Below, piece after piece: positions 14,944 through 23,560 of a stretch of DNA of 64,000 nt. The position numbers were made by a program, and so were the translations under genes. Numbering within the stretch: position 1 is the first letter of the stretch; the number at the start of each line of letters is the position of its first letter. The stretch covers positions 90,898 through 154,897 of the forward strand of contig JAJZPR010000004.1 of the NCBI GenBank assembly GCA_021847835.1, read 5' to 3'. This DNA is from Pseudomonadota bacterium. Its GTDB lineage: Bacteria > Pseudomonadota > Gammaproteobacteria > Burkholderiales > Thiobacillaceae. The notes under the pieces were generated by a model. It did not search any database. It was not told where the DNA came from and saw only the letters and a list, made by a program, of their open reading frames with translations.

Positions 14944-15704
14944 TTGCCTCCTTTCGCGAACTCGTGCGGCAGCGGCAAGCGCGTCACCGGCGGCGCTTCA
15001 AGCTCTTTGCGCTTGATTGCGTCCATCAGCTCGGCTTCGCGCTTCTGCACGCGCTCAAGTTCTGCTTGCTTCAGCGCAGCTTCTCGCGCGGCATTCGCGT
15101 TGGCCGTGTGAATCGAGTCGCCGATCAGCCCCAGGACGGCCTGCATCTTGACGTTCTGGCCGGCGAGGAACTGGATGCCCTTCACGTTGGCGTCGATGCT
15201 CTTCACCTCCTCGGCCTGCCGCTGCACGTCGGCAGAAACTTCGGCCAGGCGCTTGAGCTTGGCCTGTTCCTGCTCGTAGGTCTGCTGGTAGATGCCGCCA
15301 TGCCTGTAGGCCGCCTCGGCCTTGTATCGAAGCAGCTCGGACGGCGGAATCTTGAGCCTCGCGGCGTCCTGCTGCGCCTTCCTGAGCACAGCTTCGGCAT
15401 CCTGGTAAACCTGCGTCGCCTGGCTCATGACGGTGTACGCCTCGGCCATCTTCTCCACCTGGTCGATGGGAAGCCCGGTCATCTGCGAAACCACGTCAGG
15501 CGAAAGCTGCCGAAGCATCTGCATGGTGGCCTGCGCCGTCATCAGCGTGTTCGATGTGGTCTGCACGGCCTCGCCGACCTGAGCCACCAGCTCTATATGG
15601 TTGAGGAGCTGAGTCACTTCGGTAGCGCCGCCGGTGGCGCCGCCGCCGGCGTGGGCGCTGGCGGAAGTGAGCGAGACGAGAAAAATCGTGATGTGCTTCT
15701 TCAT
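14940..15704 (-). CDS. trbJ: TrbJ/VirB5-like conjugative transfer protein
   Basis: A 254-aa periplasmic protein with a signal peptide (MKKHITIFLVSLTSASAHAG). The TrbJ pattern is visible: TEVTQLLNHIELVAQVGEAV, then long amphipathic helices with VSQMTGLPIDQVEKMAEAY and a charged coiled-coil end. VirB5/TrbJ proteins sit at the pilus tip or assist channel assembly. The start at 15704 has GGAG upstream and overlaps the stop of the 57-aa gene. Adjacent to trbL as in P-type systems. Confidence 0.85.
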   Translation of the reverse strand: MKKHITIFLVSLTSASAHAGGGATGGATEVTQLLNHIELVAQVGEAVQTTSNTLMTAQATMQMLRQLSPDVVSQMTGLPIDQVEKMAEAYTVMSQATQVYQDAEAVLRKAQQDAARLKIPPSELLRYKAEAAYRHGGIYQQTYEQEQAKLKRLAEVSADVQRQAEEVKSIDANVKGIQFLAGQNVKMQAVLGLIGDSIHTANANAAREAALKQAELERVQKREAELMDAIKRKELEAPPVTRLPLPHEFAKGGK

Positions 15705-15874
15705 TTCTGTTTCTCCTGTTGAGTGGCGGCGCGGCGGGCTGCTTCGAGTACGTTGCACGCGGGCTTACGATGTTTGTCACGGGCGCGTGCGGCTTCGAGC
15801 ACGCTGCGATAGCGCGACGTGCGGAGCGGCAGCGGGTGAGTAACGATCAAGTCTGTTGATTGCGTTGTGCCCAT
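15701..15874 (-). CDS. Unknown small element protein, 57 aa
   Basis: MGTTQSTDLIVTHPLPLRTS continuing to a basic, alanine-rich C-terminus (NVLEAARRAATQQEKQK). The repeated phrase VLEAARA/VLEAARR suggests an internal duplication. It has ATGA-type overlap with trbJ and starts just after the stop of the 106-aa gene. Soluble; possibly cytoplasmic. Function unknown. Confidence 0.6.
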   Translation of the reverse strand: MGTTQSTDLIVTHPLPLRTSRYRSVLEAARARDKHRKPACNVLEAARRAATQQEKQK

Positions 15875-15875
15875 T

Positions 15876-16196
15876 TCAAAAATCCTTTCTCCACGCAAAC
15901 CCGCGCGGCGTGATGACGATGTTTTTTGAGATCGCTGCACCGACGAGACCGCCGACGACCCAGCTCGCGAGATCGCCTGTATCGAAATGGCGGTCTGTTG
16001 ATTCTTTCAGCACGCCGACAGCGGTCGCGGCAGCGATGCCGGCGGGCGGGCGGTCGAAATACTGAGAGACGCCAAATGACAGCGCGCCGCCGAGCGCAAC
16101 ATGCGCGATCTTGTCGTTCGGGTGCTCTTTCCAGTCCACCGCCGCTGCCGGCGAGGCGGCAGCGGCGGCGACGAGAACGAAAATGATCTTCTTCAT
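15876..16196 (-). CDS. Small membrane or periplasmic protein, YfiM-like
   Basis: 106 aa from MKKIIFVLVAAAAASPAAAV, a signal peptide. The mature part DKIAHVALGGALSFGVSQYF, VGVLKESTD and SWVVGGLVGAAISKNIVI contains two glycine-rich hydrophobic segments and recalls YfiM/DUF2279 small lipoprotein-like proteins, though no lipobox cysteine is present. Part of the chain of tightly spaced genes upstream of trbJ. Envelope localisation is likely; role unknown. Confidence 0.7.
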   Translation of the reverse strand: MKKIIFVLVAAAAASPAAAVDWKEHPNDKIAHVALGGALSFGVSQYFDRPPAGIAAATAVGVLKESTDRHFDTGDLASWVVGGLVGAAISKNIVITPRGFAWRKDF

Positions 16197-16209
16197 CGCC
16201 GCCCCCGAT

Positions 16210-16647
16210 TTAGCGGTTCGCGGCGTTGAACGAGTTGACGAGCGACAGCGGCACGAAAACATCGCGTCCGCCGCTCGTGCGCAGCGTGTAGCCCGTCAAA
16301 GTCCGCTCGGTGATGTCGCGGCAAGTCTGGGTCGGTGCGCTGTTGCCGTTGCCGCCGATGGCGCCGCCGGCCTGTGCGCCGAGCGTTGCGCCAATCGCGG
16401 CGGCTGCCGCTTGCCCGCTGCCTTTGCCGACCTGGCTGCCGGCTCCGCCGCCGAGGATCGCGCCGAGCGCCGGGCCGAGCCAGCCGCCCGACGGTGCGTT
16501 GCTGGTGCATTCGGTGCGGGTGGTCGATGTGAACGCCGGCGTGATGCTGATTGCTTGCTCGATGACCTGCGCGGCTTGTGCGTGAGCCGCGCCTGCAGCG
16601 AAGAGCGAAGCGAGCAGCACGGCGGTGGTGATGGTGTTTTTGGTCAT
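16210..16647 (-). CDS. Glycine-zipper exported protein
   Basis: 145 aa from MTKNTITTAVLLASLFAAGA, a signal peptide. A glycine-rich zipper follows (GPALGAILGGGAGSQVGKGS, then AAAAAIGATLGAQAGGAIGG), like the 17-kDa surface antigen/SlyB class, with Cys residues before and after (TECTSNA, QTCRDIT). Such zippers insert in or line the outer membrane. AAAGGAA precedes the ATG, which follows the 60-aa gene without a gap. It may help envelope passage of the transfer apparatus. Confidence 0.75.
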   Translation of the reverse strand: MTKNTITTAVLLASLFAAGAAHAQAAQVIEQAISITPAFTSTTRTECTSNAPSGGWLGPALGAILGGGAGSQVGKGSGQAAAAAIGATLGAQAGGAIGGNGNSAPTQTCRDITERTLTGYTLRTSGGRDVFVPLSLVNSFNAANR

Positions 16648-16648
16648 T

Positions 16649-16831
16649 TCAATTCCTTTCTTGAAGCTGTTGAAGATGTTCAGATTTGTGCTCGATCTCG
16701 CCGTCGAGCGGCGCTGAGGTTGACAACACTGCAACCAGCCAGGCGCCGAACAGCACTGCGTTGATGAGCAGGCTGATCGCGAGGAGCTGGCCGCACGTCA
16801 GATCGAGCAAGCGGTTAAAAATGTTGTTCAT
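16649..16831 (-). CDS. Single-pass small membrane protein, 60 aa
   Basis: MNNIFNRLLDLTCGQLLAIS starts a transmembrane helix (LLAISLLINAVLFGAWLVAV), followed by a charged tail (DGEIEHKSEHLQQLQERN). GGAAAGGAA lies upstream. First gene of the unit downstream of the relaxase terminator and preceded by leader module copy 3. Function unknown. Confidence 0.75.
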   Translation of the reverse strand: MNNIFNRLLDLTCGQLLAISLLINAVLFGAWLVAVLSTSAPLDGEIEHKSEHLQQLQERN

Positions 16832-16843
16832 GGTTCCTTTCCT

Positions 16844-16892
16844 CCCCGGCGTTGATGCCGGGGATACCTACTTCAGCGAAAAACGGAAGCGC
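16844..16892 (-). promoter_or_regulatory. Element leader module, copy 3
   Basis: GCTTC, loop CGTTTTTCGCT, GAAGT (16870-16890) then CCCCGGC ATCAAC GCCGGGG hairpin (16844-16863), SD and ATG 16831. It begins 3 nt after the U-run of the preceding terminator. Confidence 0.75.
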
Positions 16893-16918
16893 AAAAAAAC
16901 CCGGCGCGGTGGCCGGGT
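16893..16918 (-). terminator. Terminator after relaxase gene
   Basis: CCCGGC / GCCGGG stem then TTTTTTT on the minus strand. Three 9-bp copies of GGATGGTTT lie between it and the relaxase stop. Confidence 0.88.
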
Positions 16919-16953
16919 TGTGGATGGTTTGGATGGTTTGGATGGTTGCGGAG

Positions 16954-19900
16954 TCAGCGTTCGAGGCCGCGATCTGTCGCTTTCTGAGCGTCTTTCACCT
17001 TCGTTTCGAGCTTGTCGCGTGCTTCGCTGCGCATGCTGCGTGTCTCAATCGCTGCTGAAAGCTTTGCGCGGATTGCTTCTTGAGTCGAAGCGCCGCGCCA
17101 GCCTTCGGCGTTGAGGCCGGACATCACCTTGTCCTGGGCCTTCGCCCACAGCTTGCCGACGCCCGACGTTTCTTTCGAGCGCATGCGGTCGCGCAGCTCG
17201 TCGCGGTCGCGGCCTGCGATCTTCTGTCCGACGGTATCGTGGCCGACGATGACGCGCTCGCCGATTTTGATATTCGTCTTGATGCCAAAGACTTCGAGCT
17301 TCTTGTCAACGACAACCGCTGTTTTGGTCGTCGCGCCGAGCGTCTTCGCCTGGCGGAGCTGGACTTCGCGCACGCGGCCGTGAAGCTCCGGGTGAAAGGT
17401 CTTTCCGTTGTTGTATGACAAATAGCGGTCGCCCTTGCTGTCGAACTCCCAGCGCGCCTTGCCTTTCTCGATATCTTTCGCGATCTTTGCCGGCTCCGGC
17501 ATCTGGCCTTTCGTCTTGAGGGCTTTGGCGGCGAGGTCGCCGTCGCGCCGCTTCTCGTCTCCGGTGCGGTTGTCGCGAGAGCGCCGGTCATGCGCGGCAG
17601 CGCGAAGCGCGGCGTTTGCGTAGCGTTCTTCGGCGCGGTCCTTTGCCTGTTGGTCGCCGGTGCGCTCGGCCGCCTGCAGCTCGGCTCGTGCATCGTCAAG
17701 ATCCTTTTCAAGCTCCCGTCGCTCGTCGCCAGGCTGGTCACGAGGCTGGTCGCCAGGCTGACGCTCAGGCTGACGCGGCTCGTCGGCTCGTGTGAAGCGC
17801 GGGCCGTCGGCGGCGGCGTCTGCGCGCTTGTAGTCTGCGGCACTGTCTTTGTCGCGCGCCCGGCTCATCTCTTTCTGCAGCTCGTCGCGCTGAGCGCTGG
17901 TGTGGTGATAAGTCATGCTCTCGCGGTGTCGGCTGGCGGCGACGTACGACAAGCTTCGGTCGCTCATTGCGGAGTCGTGTACGACGTGCGCGCGGTCGAT
18001 TGTGACGCCCTGGCTCTTGTGAACAGTGGCGCAGTACGCATGATCGACGTGCTTGTATTGCTTGTCCGAGATCGTCAGTTCTTTGCCGTCGCCATCGCGC
18101 TTGAGCGTGAGCTTGCCGTCGCGGGCCTCGGTGACAGTCCACGTTTGGCCGTTCTTTACTTGTAGCGACTTGTCGTTTTGCAGTGTGATGACGCGATCCC
18201 CGGCTGCAAACTGCTTGTCTTTCTCTGCCGCGTCCTTTGTCGGCTGCGTCGTAAAACGGGCGTCTTCGCCCTTCAAGATGCCATGCTCACGGGCCAGGGC
18301 GCGTGCTTCGGAGTTGATCGCGGCAACGTCGGCGCGGCGTGCGGCGAGCGCCATGCTGCTTTTGCCTTCGCGCAGGTCAGAAACGACGTTCTGTGCGATC
18401 TCCCGGCGTGCCGCGTCGGTGTCGGAGTGCTCTTTCAGGTAGCCCCGTTCTTGCATGATTTCGACTGCTCTGCCGGCGTCGCCGGCCTTGAGCGCCAGGA
18501 CCATCTCTTTGTCTCGGTCATCGTGCTGGCGGCGGATCTCGTTCATCTCAGCGTGAACCCCAGCGGCTTCACGCATGCAGCGCATGGCGCCGCCGGCGTC
18601 GATGGGCTGGAGCTGGCGGGTGTCGCCCACGAGCACGAGCTTTGCCCCGGCGGCGTAGCAGTGGTCTTTGAGCTGCGCCATGAGCCGGCTGCCGGCCATG
18701 CCGGCTTCGTCCACGACGACGACGGTTTGCCGGTCGAGCTGCAGTTCGCCTTTGTCGAGGCGGTTGAGCGTCGAATGAATGGTGTCTGACTTGATGCCTG
18801 AGCCTTCCTCAAGGCCCGAGGCCGCTTTGCCGGCGAGCGCGCAGCCGACGACTTGATTCCCGTCGCGCTCCCAGGCTTCACGGGCCGCGCCGAGCATGTA
18901 CGACTTGCCCGCGCCGGCCGTCCCCTCGACGATGGCGAAGCTGCGGCCGTTGTCTGTGATGTGCGCCAGTGCGTTTTTCTGCTCGTCGGCAAGCGTCCGT
19001 TTTGCTGTGACGGATTCGAGCGTCGCGGCGGAAACGCGGGCGTTCGTCTCGGTGTTCGCTGCGCGGGCGGCGTAGTCTGCAAGCCCTTTCTCGATCTCCA
19101 GCATCTCCCTAGAAGTCCAGCGTTCTTCGCCGTCCCGGCCGACAAGCTGCACCAGTTCGCCGGACTTACGCAGCTCTTCGAGCTTTGCGAGCGCCCCGTC
19201 GATGCCGCCGCCGCCGGAGGTCTGCGCCTGCTCGAAAGCATGGCGTTCGATCTGCTGGCGGGTGAGGGTTGAGGCTTCTGAAAACGCGCGTTCCGTGAGC
19301 TTTGCGGGGTCGCGTTCGGGGGTTGGTGCGGACTTCAGGGACTCGGCAGAAAACCCGTGCTCCTGTGCGGCGGCGCGGGCCGATTCGAAAGCCGTGGCGC
19401 GTGGGTTGTCGGCCTTCTTCTCGCGGGTGTTCAACGAGTGAATATCACGCTCGGCCGGCGATGTGCGGCCGGTCGCGGCTGCGGCTGCGGCGATCTCGGC
19501 GGAGCGGCTTGAAAGCTGATTTTCAAGCTCGGGCGGGAAGCCGGCAAGGCGGAAGCTCTTGCCGTCGCGGTCGATCTGGAAGCCGAGGCGCTCAAGCTCG
19601 CGGGCGAACTCGGCACGGTATGCGGTGCCGATGGCGTGCGCGTGCCGGGTGTCGAAGTCGATCCGCTTGCCGTTTTCTGAGATATTCGAGACGACCGCGT
19701 GCGTGTGCAAGTGCGGCTCGCCGGCCCTGTTTGAGCTGTGCTCGAAGGTGGCGGCGGCGATCTCGTGGTGCGGGATTTTCGTCGCGCCTGCGTGGCCTTC
19801 TCTTTGGACAAAAGCGCCGGACTGCTCGGCGTATGAAAGGGCCTTCTCGACCGCGCGTTGCTGGGCTTCGCTGATTGCGCGCTGCAGCTCTGGAGAGCCG

Positions 19901-20217
19901 GAAGCCCAGGCGATTGAGACGGACTTCGGCGCGTTGAAAACGAGGTCGTAGCCCGGCTTGTGGCGGTCTTCGCCGGCGTTGTTCGACAGCTTCTCGCCTG
20001 TGCGCGGGTCGTGGCCGGTCAGCGCTTTCACGAGGTCGCCGCGCTGCACTTGCTGCCCGGCAAAACCGCGTTTCTCAGCGAAGGCGCCGACCCAGCGGCC
20101 GGCGGGTTCGTCGTGCTGGCGGGCGTTCGGGTCTTCCGCGCCGACTTGGTAATTTTCGTAATATCCGGCGACTTTATTCACGTCCGCGCCGGCTCCGATT
20201 GATTTGACTGCGAGCAT
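16954..20217 (-). CDS. MobF conjugative relaxase with helicase (TrwC/TraI family)
   Basis: A 1087-aa nickase-helicase that cleaves oriT, stays bound to the 5' end and unwinds the transferred strand. The N-terminal relaxase domain (about 1-300) has tyrosines Y19, Y20 and Y23 and the metal-binding H169-L-H171-T-H173 ([10 protein letters not shown]). The helicase part has Walker A GTAGAGKS near residue 435 and [21 protein letters not shown] and the late motif [14 protein letters not shown] are typical of RecD-like helicases. A charged Arg/Asp-rich C-terminal region follows. AGGAGGGGG precedes the ATG. All key residues are present. Confidence 0.93.
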   Translation of the reverse strand: MLAVKSIGAGADVNKVAGYYENYQVGAEDPNARQHDEPAGRWVGAFAEKRGFAGQQVQRGDLVKALTGHDPRTGEKLSNNAGEDRHKPGYDLVFNAPKSVSIAWASGSPELQRAISEAQQRAVEKALSYAEQSGAFVQREGHAGATKIPHHEIAAATFEHSSNRAGEPHLHTHAVVSNISENGKRIDFDTRHAHAIGTAYRAEFARELERLGFQIDRDGKSFRLAGFPPELENQLSSRSAEIAAAAAATGRTSPAERDIHSLNTREKKADNPRATAFESARAAAQEHGFSAESLKSAPTPERDPAKLTERAFSEASTLTRQQIERHAFEQAQTSGGGGIDGALAKLEELRKSGELVQLVGRDGEERWTSREMLEIEKGLADYAARAANTETNARVSAATLESVTAKRTLADEQKNALAHITDNGRSFAIVEGTAGAGKSYMLGAAREAWERDGNQVVGCALAGKAASGLEEGSGIKSDTIHSTLNRLDKGELQLDRQTVVVVDEAGMAGSRLMAQLKDHCYAAGAKLVLVGDTRQLQPIDAGGAMRCMREAAGVHAEMNEIRRQHDDRDKEMVLALKAGDAGRAVEIMQERGYLKEHSDTDAARREIAQNVVSDLREGKSSMALAARRADVAAINSEARALAREHGILKGEDARFTTQPTKDAAEKDKQFAAGDRVITLQNDKSLQVKNGQTWTVTEARDGKLTLKRDGDGKELTISDKQYKHVDHAYCATVHKSQGVTIDRAHVVHDSAMSDRSLSYVAASRHRESMTYHHTSAQRDELQKEMSRARDKDSAADYKRADAAADGPRFTRADEPRQPERQPGDQPRDQPGDERRELEKDLDDARAELQAAERTGDQQAKDRAEERYANAALRAAAHDRRSRDNRTGDEKRRDGDLAAKALKTKGQMPEPAKIAKDIEKGKARWEFDSKGDRYLSYNNGKTFHPELHGRVREVQLRQAKTLGATTKTAVVVDKKLEVFGIKTNIKIGERVIVGHDTVGQKIAGRDRDELRDRMRSKETSGVGKLWAKAQDKVMSGLNAEGWRGASTQEAIRAKLSAAIETRSMRSEARDKLETKVKDAQKATDRGLER

Positions 20218-20219
20218 GC

Positions 20220-20408
20220 TTACCCCCTCCTGCTACGTGAAGAATTGCGCGGTTGCGGTTTCCATGACGGCGGCACGTACCGCTCGCAAGCGCCGCTCGG
20301 CTGAGAGATGCCGGCGAGACAAAAAATCTCGTTCTGTTCGCCGGCCATGCACGCGCTGCGGACATAGAAATTCAGGCAGTCGCGCTGCCGGCAGGTGGTC
20401 GGCTTCAC
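20220..20408 (-). CDS. Candidate Cys-rich 62-aa protein, GTG start
   Basis: The GTG start overlaps the TraD-like stop as GTGA, and the TAA stop lies just before the relaxase ATG, inside its ribosome-binding region, so the frame fits exactly between two real genes. The peptide has five cysteines ([26 protein letters not shown]), suggesting metal binding. The longer frame starting at 20430 is a different reading frame and is unsupported. No family known to me. Confidence 0.55.
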   Translation of the reverse strand: MKPTTCRQRDCLNFYVRSACMAGEQNEIFCLAGISQPSGACERYVPPSWKPQPRNSSRSRRG

Positions 20409-20620
20409 CGCTCTTCTCCGGTTGTTCCAACGACGCCGTGGGCGGCGTCGAGAATCTGAGAAAGACGCGCGGCGGAAATGCCCCGCGCTTGAATCATTTT
20501 CACGAGTTCGCGCTGCTCGGCTTCGCGGGCGGCGCGCTCGGCTTTTGCGAGCTGTGCGTCGATCTGCTTGATCTGGGCGGCGAGCTTTTCGCGGCGGGTT
20601 TTGAGTTTGGCGATGTCCAT
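20405..20620 (-). CDS. TraD/MobC-like small mobilization protein
   Basis: 71 aa, nearly all helical. A basic coiled coil (LKTRREKLAAQIKQIDAQLA, then KAERAAREAEQREL) precedes a helix-turn-helix-like end (ARGISAARLSQILDAAHG). Similar short proteins called TraD sit beside relaxase genes in Ti-like plasmids and assist relaxosome function. AAAAGGAG precedes the ATG. It is preceded by leader module copy 4 and translationally coupled to the Cys-rich gene and relaxase. Confidence 0.75.
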   Translation of the reverse strand: MDIAKLKTRREKLAAQIKQIDAQLAKAERAAREAEQRELVKMIQARGISAARLSQILDAAHGVVGTTGEER

Positions 20621-20643
20621 AGTTTTGCTCCTTTTGGTTGACT

Positions 20644-20686
20644 GCCGCCGGGCGGCGGCTACTTACTTCTGCAAAAAGCGGAAGCG
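20644..20686 (-). promoter_or_regulatory. Element leader module, copy 4
   Basis: GCTTC, loop CGCTTTTTGCA, GAAGT (20665-20685) then GCCGCC/GGCGGC hairpin (20644-20659), AAAAGGAG and ATG 20620. It directly follows the stop of the RHH gene. Confidence 0.75.
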
Positions 20687-20687
20687 A

Positions 20688-21185
20688 TCAGGCCGGCGGC
20701 CGGGGCGGGAATTTGGCAAGATCGACGCCCTGCGGGACGGGGCCGAAGCGGCGGGAATCGGTGGGGTCGGGCCATGCCTGGAACAGCACGAAGTAGCGCG
20801 ACGCGGCGCGAACGAGAAACTGCGCGTCGTCCTCGTTTTGCCGTTTCTCGACGCCCTCGACGACGAGGCGGGCGCGGTATTCGCGGAAGCTAGGCACGCG
20901 CAGGAATTCGCCGAGTTGCTGCAAGAGCATGTCGAAGGCGCGGGCGCTGGCGGACAGTGACTCTTCGACTTCGCCGAGGCGTCTTTCGATGTCGGCGAGC
21001 CGAGAATCGTCAAAAGCCGGGGCGGCTGCAGGTGGTTGTTGCGGCTGCGGTTTTGAGACTGCGGCGCCGGTCAGCAGGATGCGCGCGAGGCGCGACTTCG
21101 GCATGTTGAGAATCTTCGCTTGACGTTCCAGTTCAAGCAGCTCGTCGGCTTCGAGCCGAACGTCGATTTTGTGTGTTTTGCTCAT
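20688..21185 (-). CDS. Ribbon-helix-helix relaxosome accessory protein
   Basis: 165 aa. The N-terminal segment HKIDVRLEADELLELERQAK followed by LNMPKSRLARILLTGAA is a ribbon-helix-helix DNA-binding domain (residues about 5-45), as in TrwA/NikA/MobC-type accessory proteins that bind oriT. A Pro/Gln linker (PQPQQPPAAAPAF), a coiled coil (DIERRLGEVEESLSASARAF) and a C-terminal domain follow. ACGGAG precedes the ATG, under leader module copy 5. Next to the candidate oriT. Confidence 0.82.
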   Translation of the reverse strand: MSKTHKIDVRLEADELLELERQAKILNMPKSRLARILLTGAAVSKPQPQQPPAAAPAFDDSRLADIERRLGEVEESLSASARAFDMLLQQLGEFLRVPSFREYRARLVVEGVEKRQNEDDAQFLVRAASRYFVLFQAWPDPTDSRRFGPVPQGVDLAKFPPRPPA

Positions 21186-21209
21186 GTCGTGCTCCGTCAG
21201 AATGTCGGA

Positions 21210-21255
21210 CGGCGGAAAAGCCCGCCGCTACAGCACTTCAGGCAAAAGCGGAAGT
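21210..21255 (-). promoter_or_regulatory. Element leader module, copy 5
   Basis: ACTTC, loop CGCTTTTGCCT, GAAGT (21235-21255) then CGGCGG GCTTTT CCGCCG hairpin (21210-21227) and ATG 21185. Here the outer pair is A-T where other copies have G-T, preserving pairing. Confidence 0.75.
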
Positions 21256-21390
21256 AAAACGTCGGCGCACGTCGGGCAAGCGTCGGACAGCGGAAAGCCG
21301 CGTGGCTGCTGGGTTTGAGCCGCGCAGCGAGCGCACTCTGGTGGGTAGGGTGTATGAACTGAAAATGAATGCTGCTGACTGTGACCGCGC
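21256..21390. other. Candidate oriT region
   Basis: Non-coding DNA between the coupling-protein terminator and the RHH gene. It contains an interrupted hairpin GAG..GCGC AGCGA GCGC.CTC (about 21328-21350) followed by TGGTGGGTAGGGTG, reminiscent of the stem plus downstream nick site of MobF origins. No known nic sequence is recognised. Placement beside the accessory gene is the main argument. Confidence 0.35.
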
Positions 21391-21392
21391 AC

Positions 21393-21422
21393 GAAAAAAA
21401 GCCCCGGCTTTGAGACCGGGGC
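21393..21422 (-). terminator. Terminator after coupling protein gene
   Basis: GCCCCGG tctcaaag CCGGGGC then TTTTTTT on the minus strand, 25 nt after the stop. Confidence 0.88.
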
Positions 21423-21446
21423 AAGGGCTGGCGCTGCGGAGAAGTT

Positions 21447-23153
21447 TTAGAGAAGGTCGAGCATGTCGGCTTCGGCCGCTTGTGCGCGATCCGTGCCGCC
21501 AGCCCGCTTCTGCTCTTGCTGTTGCACCTTCGGTTTCACACGCACGCGAGGCGGAGCGGCGACGAACGCTTCTGCTTCTTTCCGCTGCGCCGCGATCTGC
21601 AAGTTGACGACGGCGGACGGCACCGGCCCCGCCAGGTTGAAGATGCCGCGCAGGTCGGGCAGCGCCTGCAGCTCAGACGGCAAAACGACGCGGTCTTTGA
21701 CGACTTGCTCTTGCCAGTTTTCAGACTTGCTCGAACCGACTTGCATGCTTTGATGAGACTTGCCGCCGCTCTTCACGACGCGCGTCTTCTCTTCCTCTCC
21801 CAGATAGCGCGACATGTATTCCGCTGTCTCGCCGTCGCTCACGCGCAGCACGAGCCAACTGCCGAGACATGCGAGAAAAGTCTGCGCGGTCTCGTTGCCA
21901 TAACTTTCTCGGAGCTGCGCAATCGTCTGAAGTCCGGCAAAGATCATGGCGCCGTGCTTTCTGCCATTCGTCGAGAGGTCGATGATGCTTTGAATCTTGC
22001 CGAGAAGCGGCAGCTCGTCGAGCGCGAAAACCACGCGGCGATCATGAGAAGGTGGCAAGCTCAAAACCGCGCGGCTCGCCACGTCCACACAGCACGCGAT
22101 CATGCTTTTCAGTGCGTCGCGGTGCTGCTGCTGGTAACTCAAAAACAGAAAACCGGCGCGGTCGGAATGCAGATACCGACGGATCGAAAAACCGTTCTGC
22201 GCGTCGGCGTTGGGGTCCAGATATTGCAAAAATTTTGCCGCGCTCGAAGAGATGCCACGGATCGAGCCGAACATGCGTTCGTTGCCGTCGGCCACCAGCG
22301 GCTGAGCCGGCGTTCCGGCGCACACTTCGCGCAGCTCTTCGAGATCGGCGACGACGAGAATCCGGAAAAGCTCTCCGTTTCCAAGACCGGCGGTGAAGCA
22401 GTGTTCGAGCACGGCTTCGACGAACGTCTGAGCGTACCCGTTCCACTCAGCCGCCGACCCTTCGCCGTCAGGGACAAGGCTCTTCGCGAGCGCCGGGATG
22501 TCGGCGACAGATTCAAGCTCGCACAGCGGCGACCAGCGCACGCAGCGTTCGTCGAACGGATTCAGAATCACGTCCTGGCCGCCTTCGCGGAAGTAGCGCG
22601 AAGTGTAAATGCCGCTTGCGTCGGCGATCACCGCGAGCGCGCCGTCTGCGCGCAGCGCGTCGAGAGCGTGCGTCAATGTTTGCGACTTGCCGGTTCCGGG
22701 TGAGCCCGCCAACAGAAAGCCCCTGGTCTCCAACTCGACGGGCACCGGCACGGCGCCGACGCTGAAGCGCGATTGAGAGTGCTTGAGCTGGCGGGCGACG
22801 GCGCGCTCGTTCGCCAGGGCGGCGCCTCGAATGTGCTCGTGTGGGTTCCGGCCGAATCCTGGAATGCCGGCCTTCTCCGCCACCCACGCCCAGCCGTTCC
22901 GGAAAAGATTGAAAATCATGCCGGCGATGAAGATGCCGGCGAAGAAAAGACCGAGCGACGGCGCCGCTTTGCCGTTCAGCAAATCAGGCACGAGGCCGAC
23001 CGCAACGCCACCGGCGCCGACAGAAAGACTCAGCGCCCATCCGTGCAACGTCATCCAGCCGCGCTCCGCGAGCCAGGGGCGGACGAGCCACAGCCACACT
23101 GCGAGGCCGGCGGCGGTTGCGATGTACGCAATATGAAAAAAAATGTCACTCAT
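21447..23153 (-). CDS. Type IV coupling protein (VirD4/TrwB/TraD family)
   Basis: A 568-aa membrane ATPase that delivers the relaxosome to the secretion channel. Transmembrane helices lie in the first 85 residues (IAYIATAAGLAVWLWLV, LFFAGIFIAGMIFNLF). Walker A GSPGTGKS is at about 150-157 and the Walker B region VVFALDELPLLGKI. ALANERAVARQL precedes the ATPase core. The C-terminus (RAQAAEADMLDLL) is acidic and may contact partners. AAGGAG lies before the ATG. Coupling proteins of this kind pair with MobF relaxases. Confidence 0.92.
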   Translation of the reverse strand: MSDIFFHIAYIATAAGLAVWLWLVRPWLAERGWMTLHGWALSLSVGAGGVAVGLVPDLLNGKAAPSLGLFFAGIFIAGMIFNLFRNGWAWVAEKAGIPGFGRNPHEHIRGAALANERAVARQLKHSQSRFSVGAVPVPVELETRGFLLAGSPGTGKSQTLTHALDALRADGALAVIADASGIYTSRYFREGGQDVILNPFDERCVRWSPLCELESVADIPALAKSLVPDGEGSAAEWNGYAQTFVEAVLEHCFTAGLGNGELFRILVVADLEELREVCAGTPAQPLVADGNERMFGSIRGISSSAAKFLQYLDPNADAQNGFSIRRYLHSDRAGFLFLSYQQQHRDALKSMIACCVDVASRAVLSLPPSHDRRVVFALDELPLLGKIQSIIDLSTNGRKHGAMIFAGLQTIAQLRESYGNETAQTFLACLGSWLVLRVSDGETAEYMSRYLGEEEKTRVVKSGGKSHQSMQVGSSKSENWQEQVVKDRVVLPSELQALPDLRGIFNLAGPVPSAVVNLQIAAQRKEAEAFVAAPPRVRVKPKVQQQEQKRAGGTDRAQAAEADMLDLL

Positions 23154-23178
23154 GACGTTCTCCTTGGGATTTTAAAAA

Positions 23179-23469
23179 TTACGGCCGATAGCCGCCGCGC
23201 GGCTTCAGCAAAAACAGCAAAAGCGGACCGGCGAGCGCGGCAGCACCGGCGGCGCCGGACATCAAAAGCTCGCGGCGAGCGTGGCGAGCGCCGGGCAAGT
23301 CGAGCGTGAAAGCGTTGTAAGCTGCGAGCGCGTACCGCCCGATCTCTTGCGGCTCACTGTCAAAAATCAGGAAGTGCAGGTACAGCAGGACGCCAACCAG
23401 CGCGCCGAGCAGCGCGAGGCCGAAGACCAGCTTCGCCCGCCAAGCAACTTCATGTGTTTCTCGTTTCAT
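23179..23469 (-). CDS. Two-helix membrane protein beside coupling protein
   Basis: 96 aa with two hydrophobic helices (LVFGLALLGALVGVLLYLHF and GAAGAAALAGPLLLFLL) and a basic N-terminus (MKRETHEVAWRAK). It lies 25 nt upstream of the coupling protein gene, with AAAGGAG and leader module copy 6 in front, so the two form one unit. It may be an inner-membrane partner of the coupling protein. No family known. Confidence 0.78.
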   Translation of the reverse strand: MKRETHEVAWRAKLVFGLALLGALVGVLLYLHFLIFDSEPQEIGRYALAAYNAFTLDLPGARHARRELLMSGAAGAAALAGPLLLFLLKPRGGYRP

Positions 23470-23495
23470 GTTGTGGGTTCTCCTTTCGCCTTTCG

Positions 23496-23544
23496 CAGCG
23501 CCGCCAGGTGGCTGCTGAACTACTTCAGGAAAAAGCGGAAGCGC
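23496..23544 (-). promoter_or_regulatory. Element leader module, copy 6
   Basis: GCTTC, loop CGCTTTTTCCT, GAAGT (23522-23542) then an imperfect hairpin around CCGCCAGGTGG (23496-23518), AAAGGAG and ATG 23469. Confidence 0.7.
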
Positions 23545-23560
23545 GTCGAGCGAAGCGGGA

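Noticed and set aside
21197..21424. Minus-strand 75-aa frame upstream of the RHH gene
   Set aside because: It reads through a leader module (YFRFCLK) and the candidate oriT; RFRF-like peptide ends arise from the repeated palindrome, not from protein conservation.
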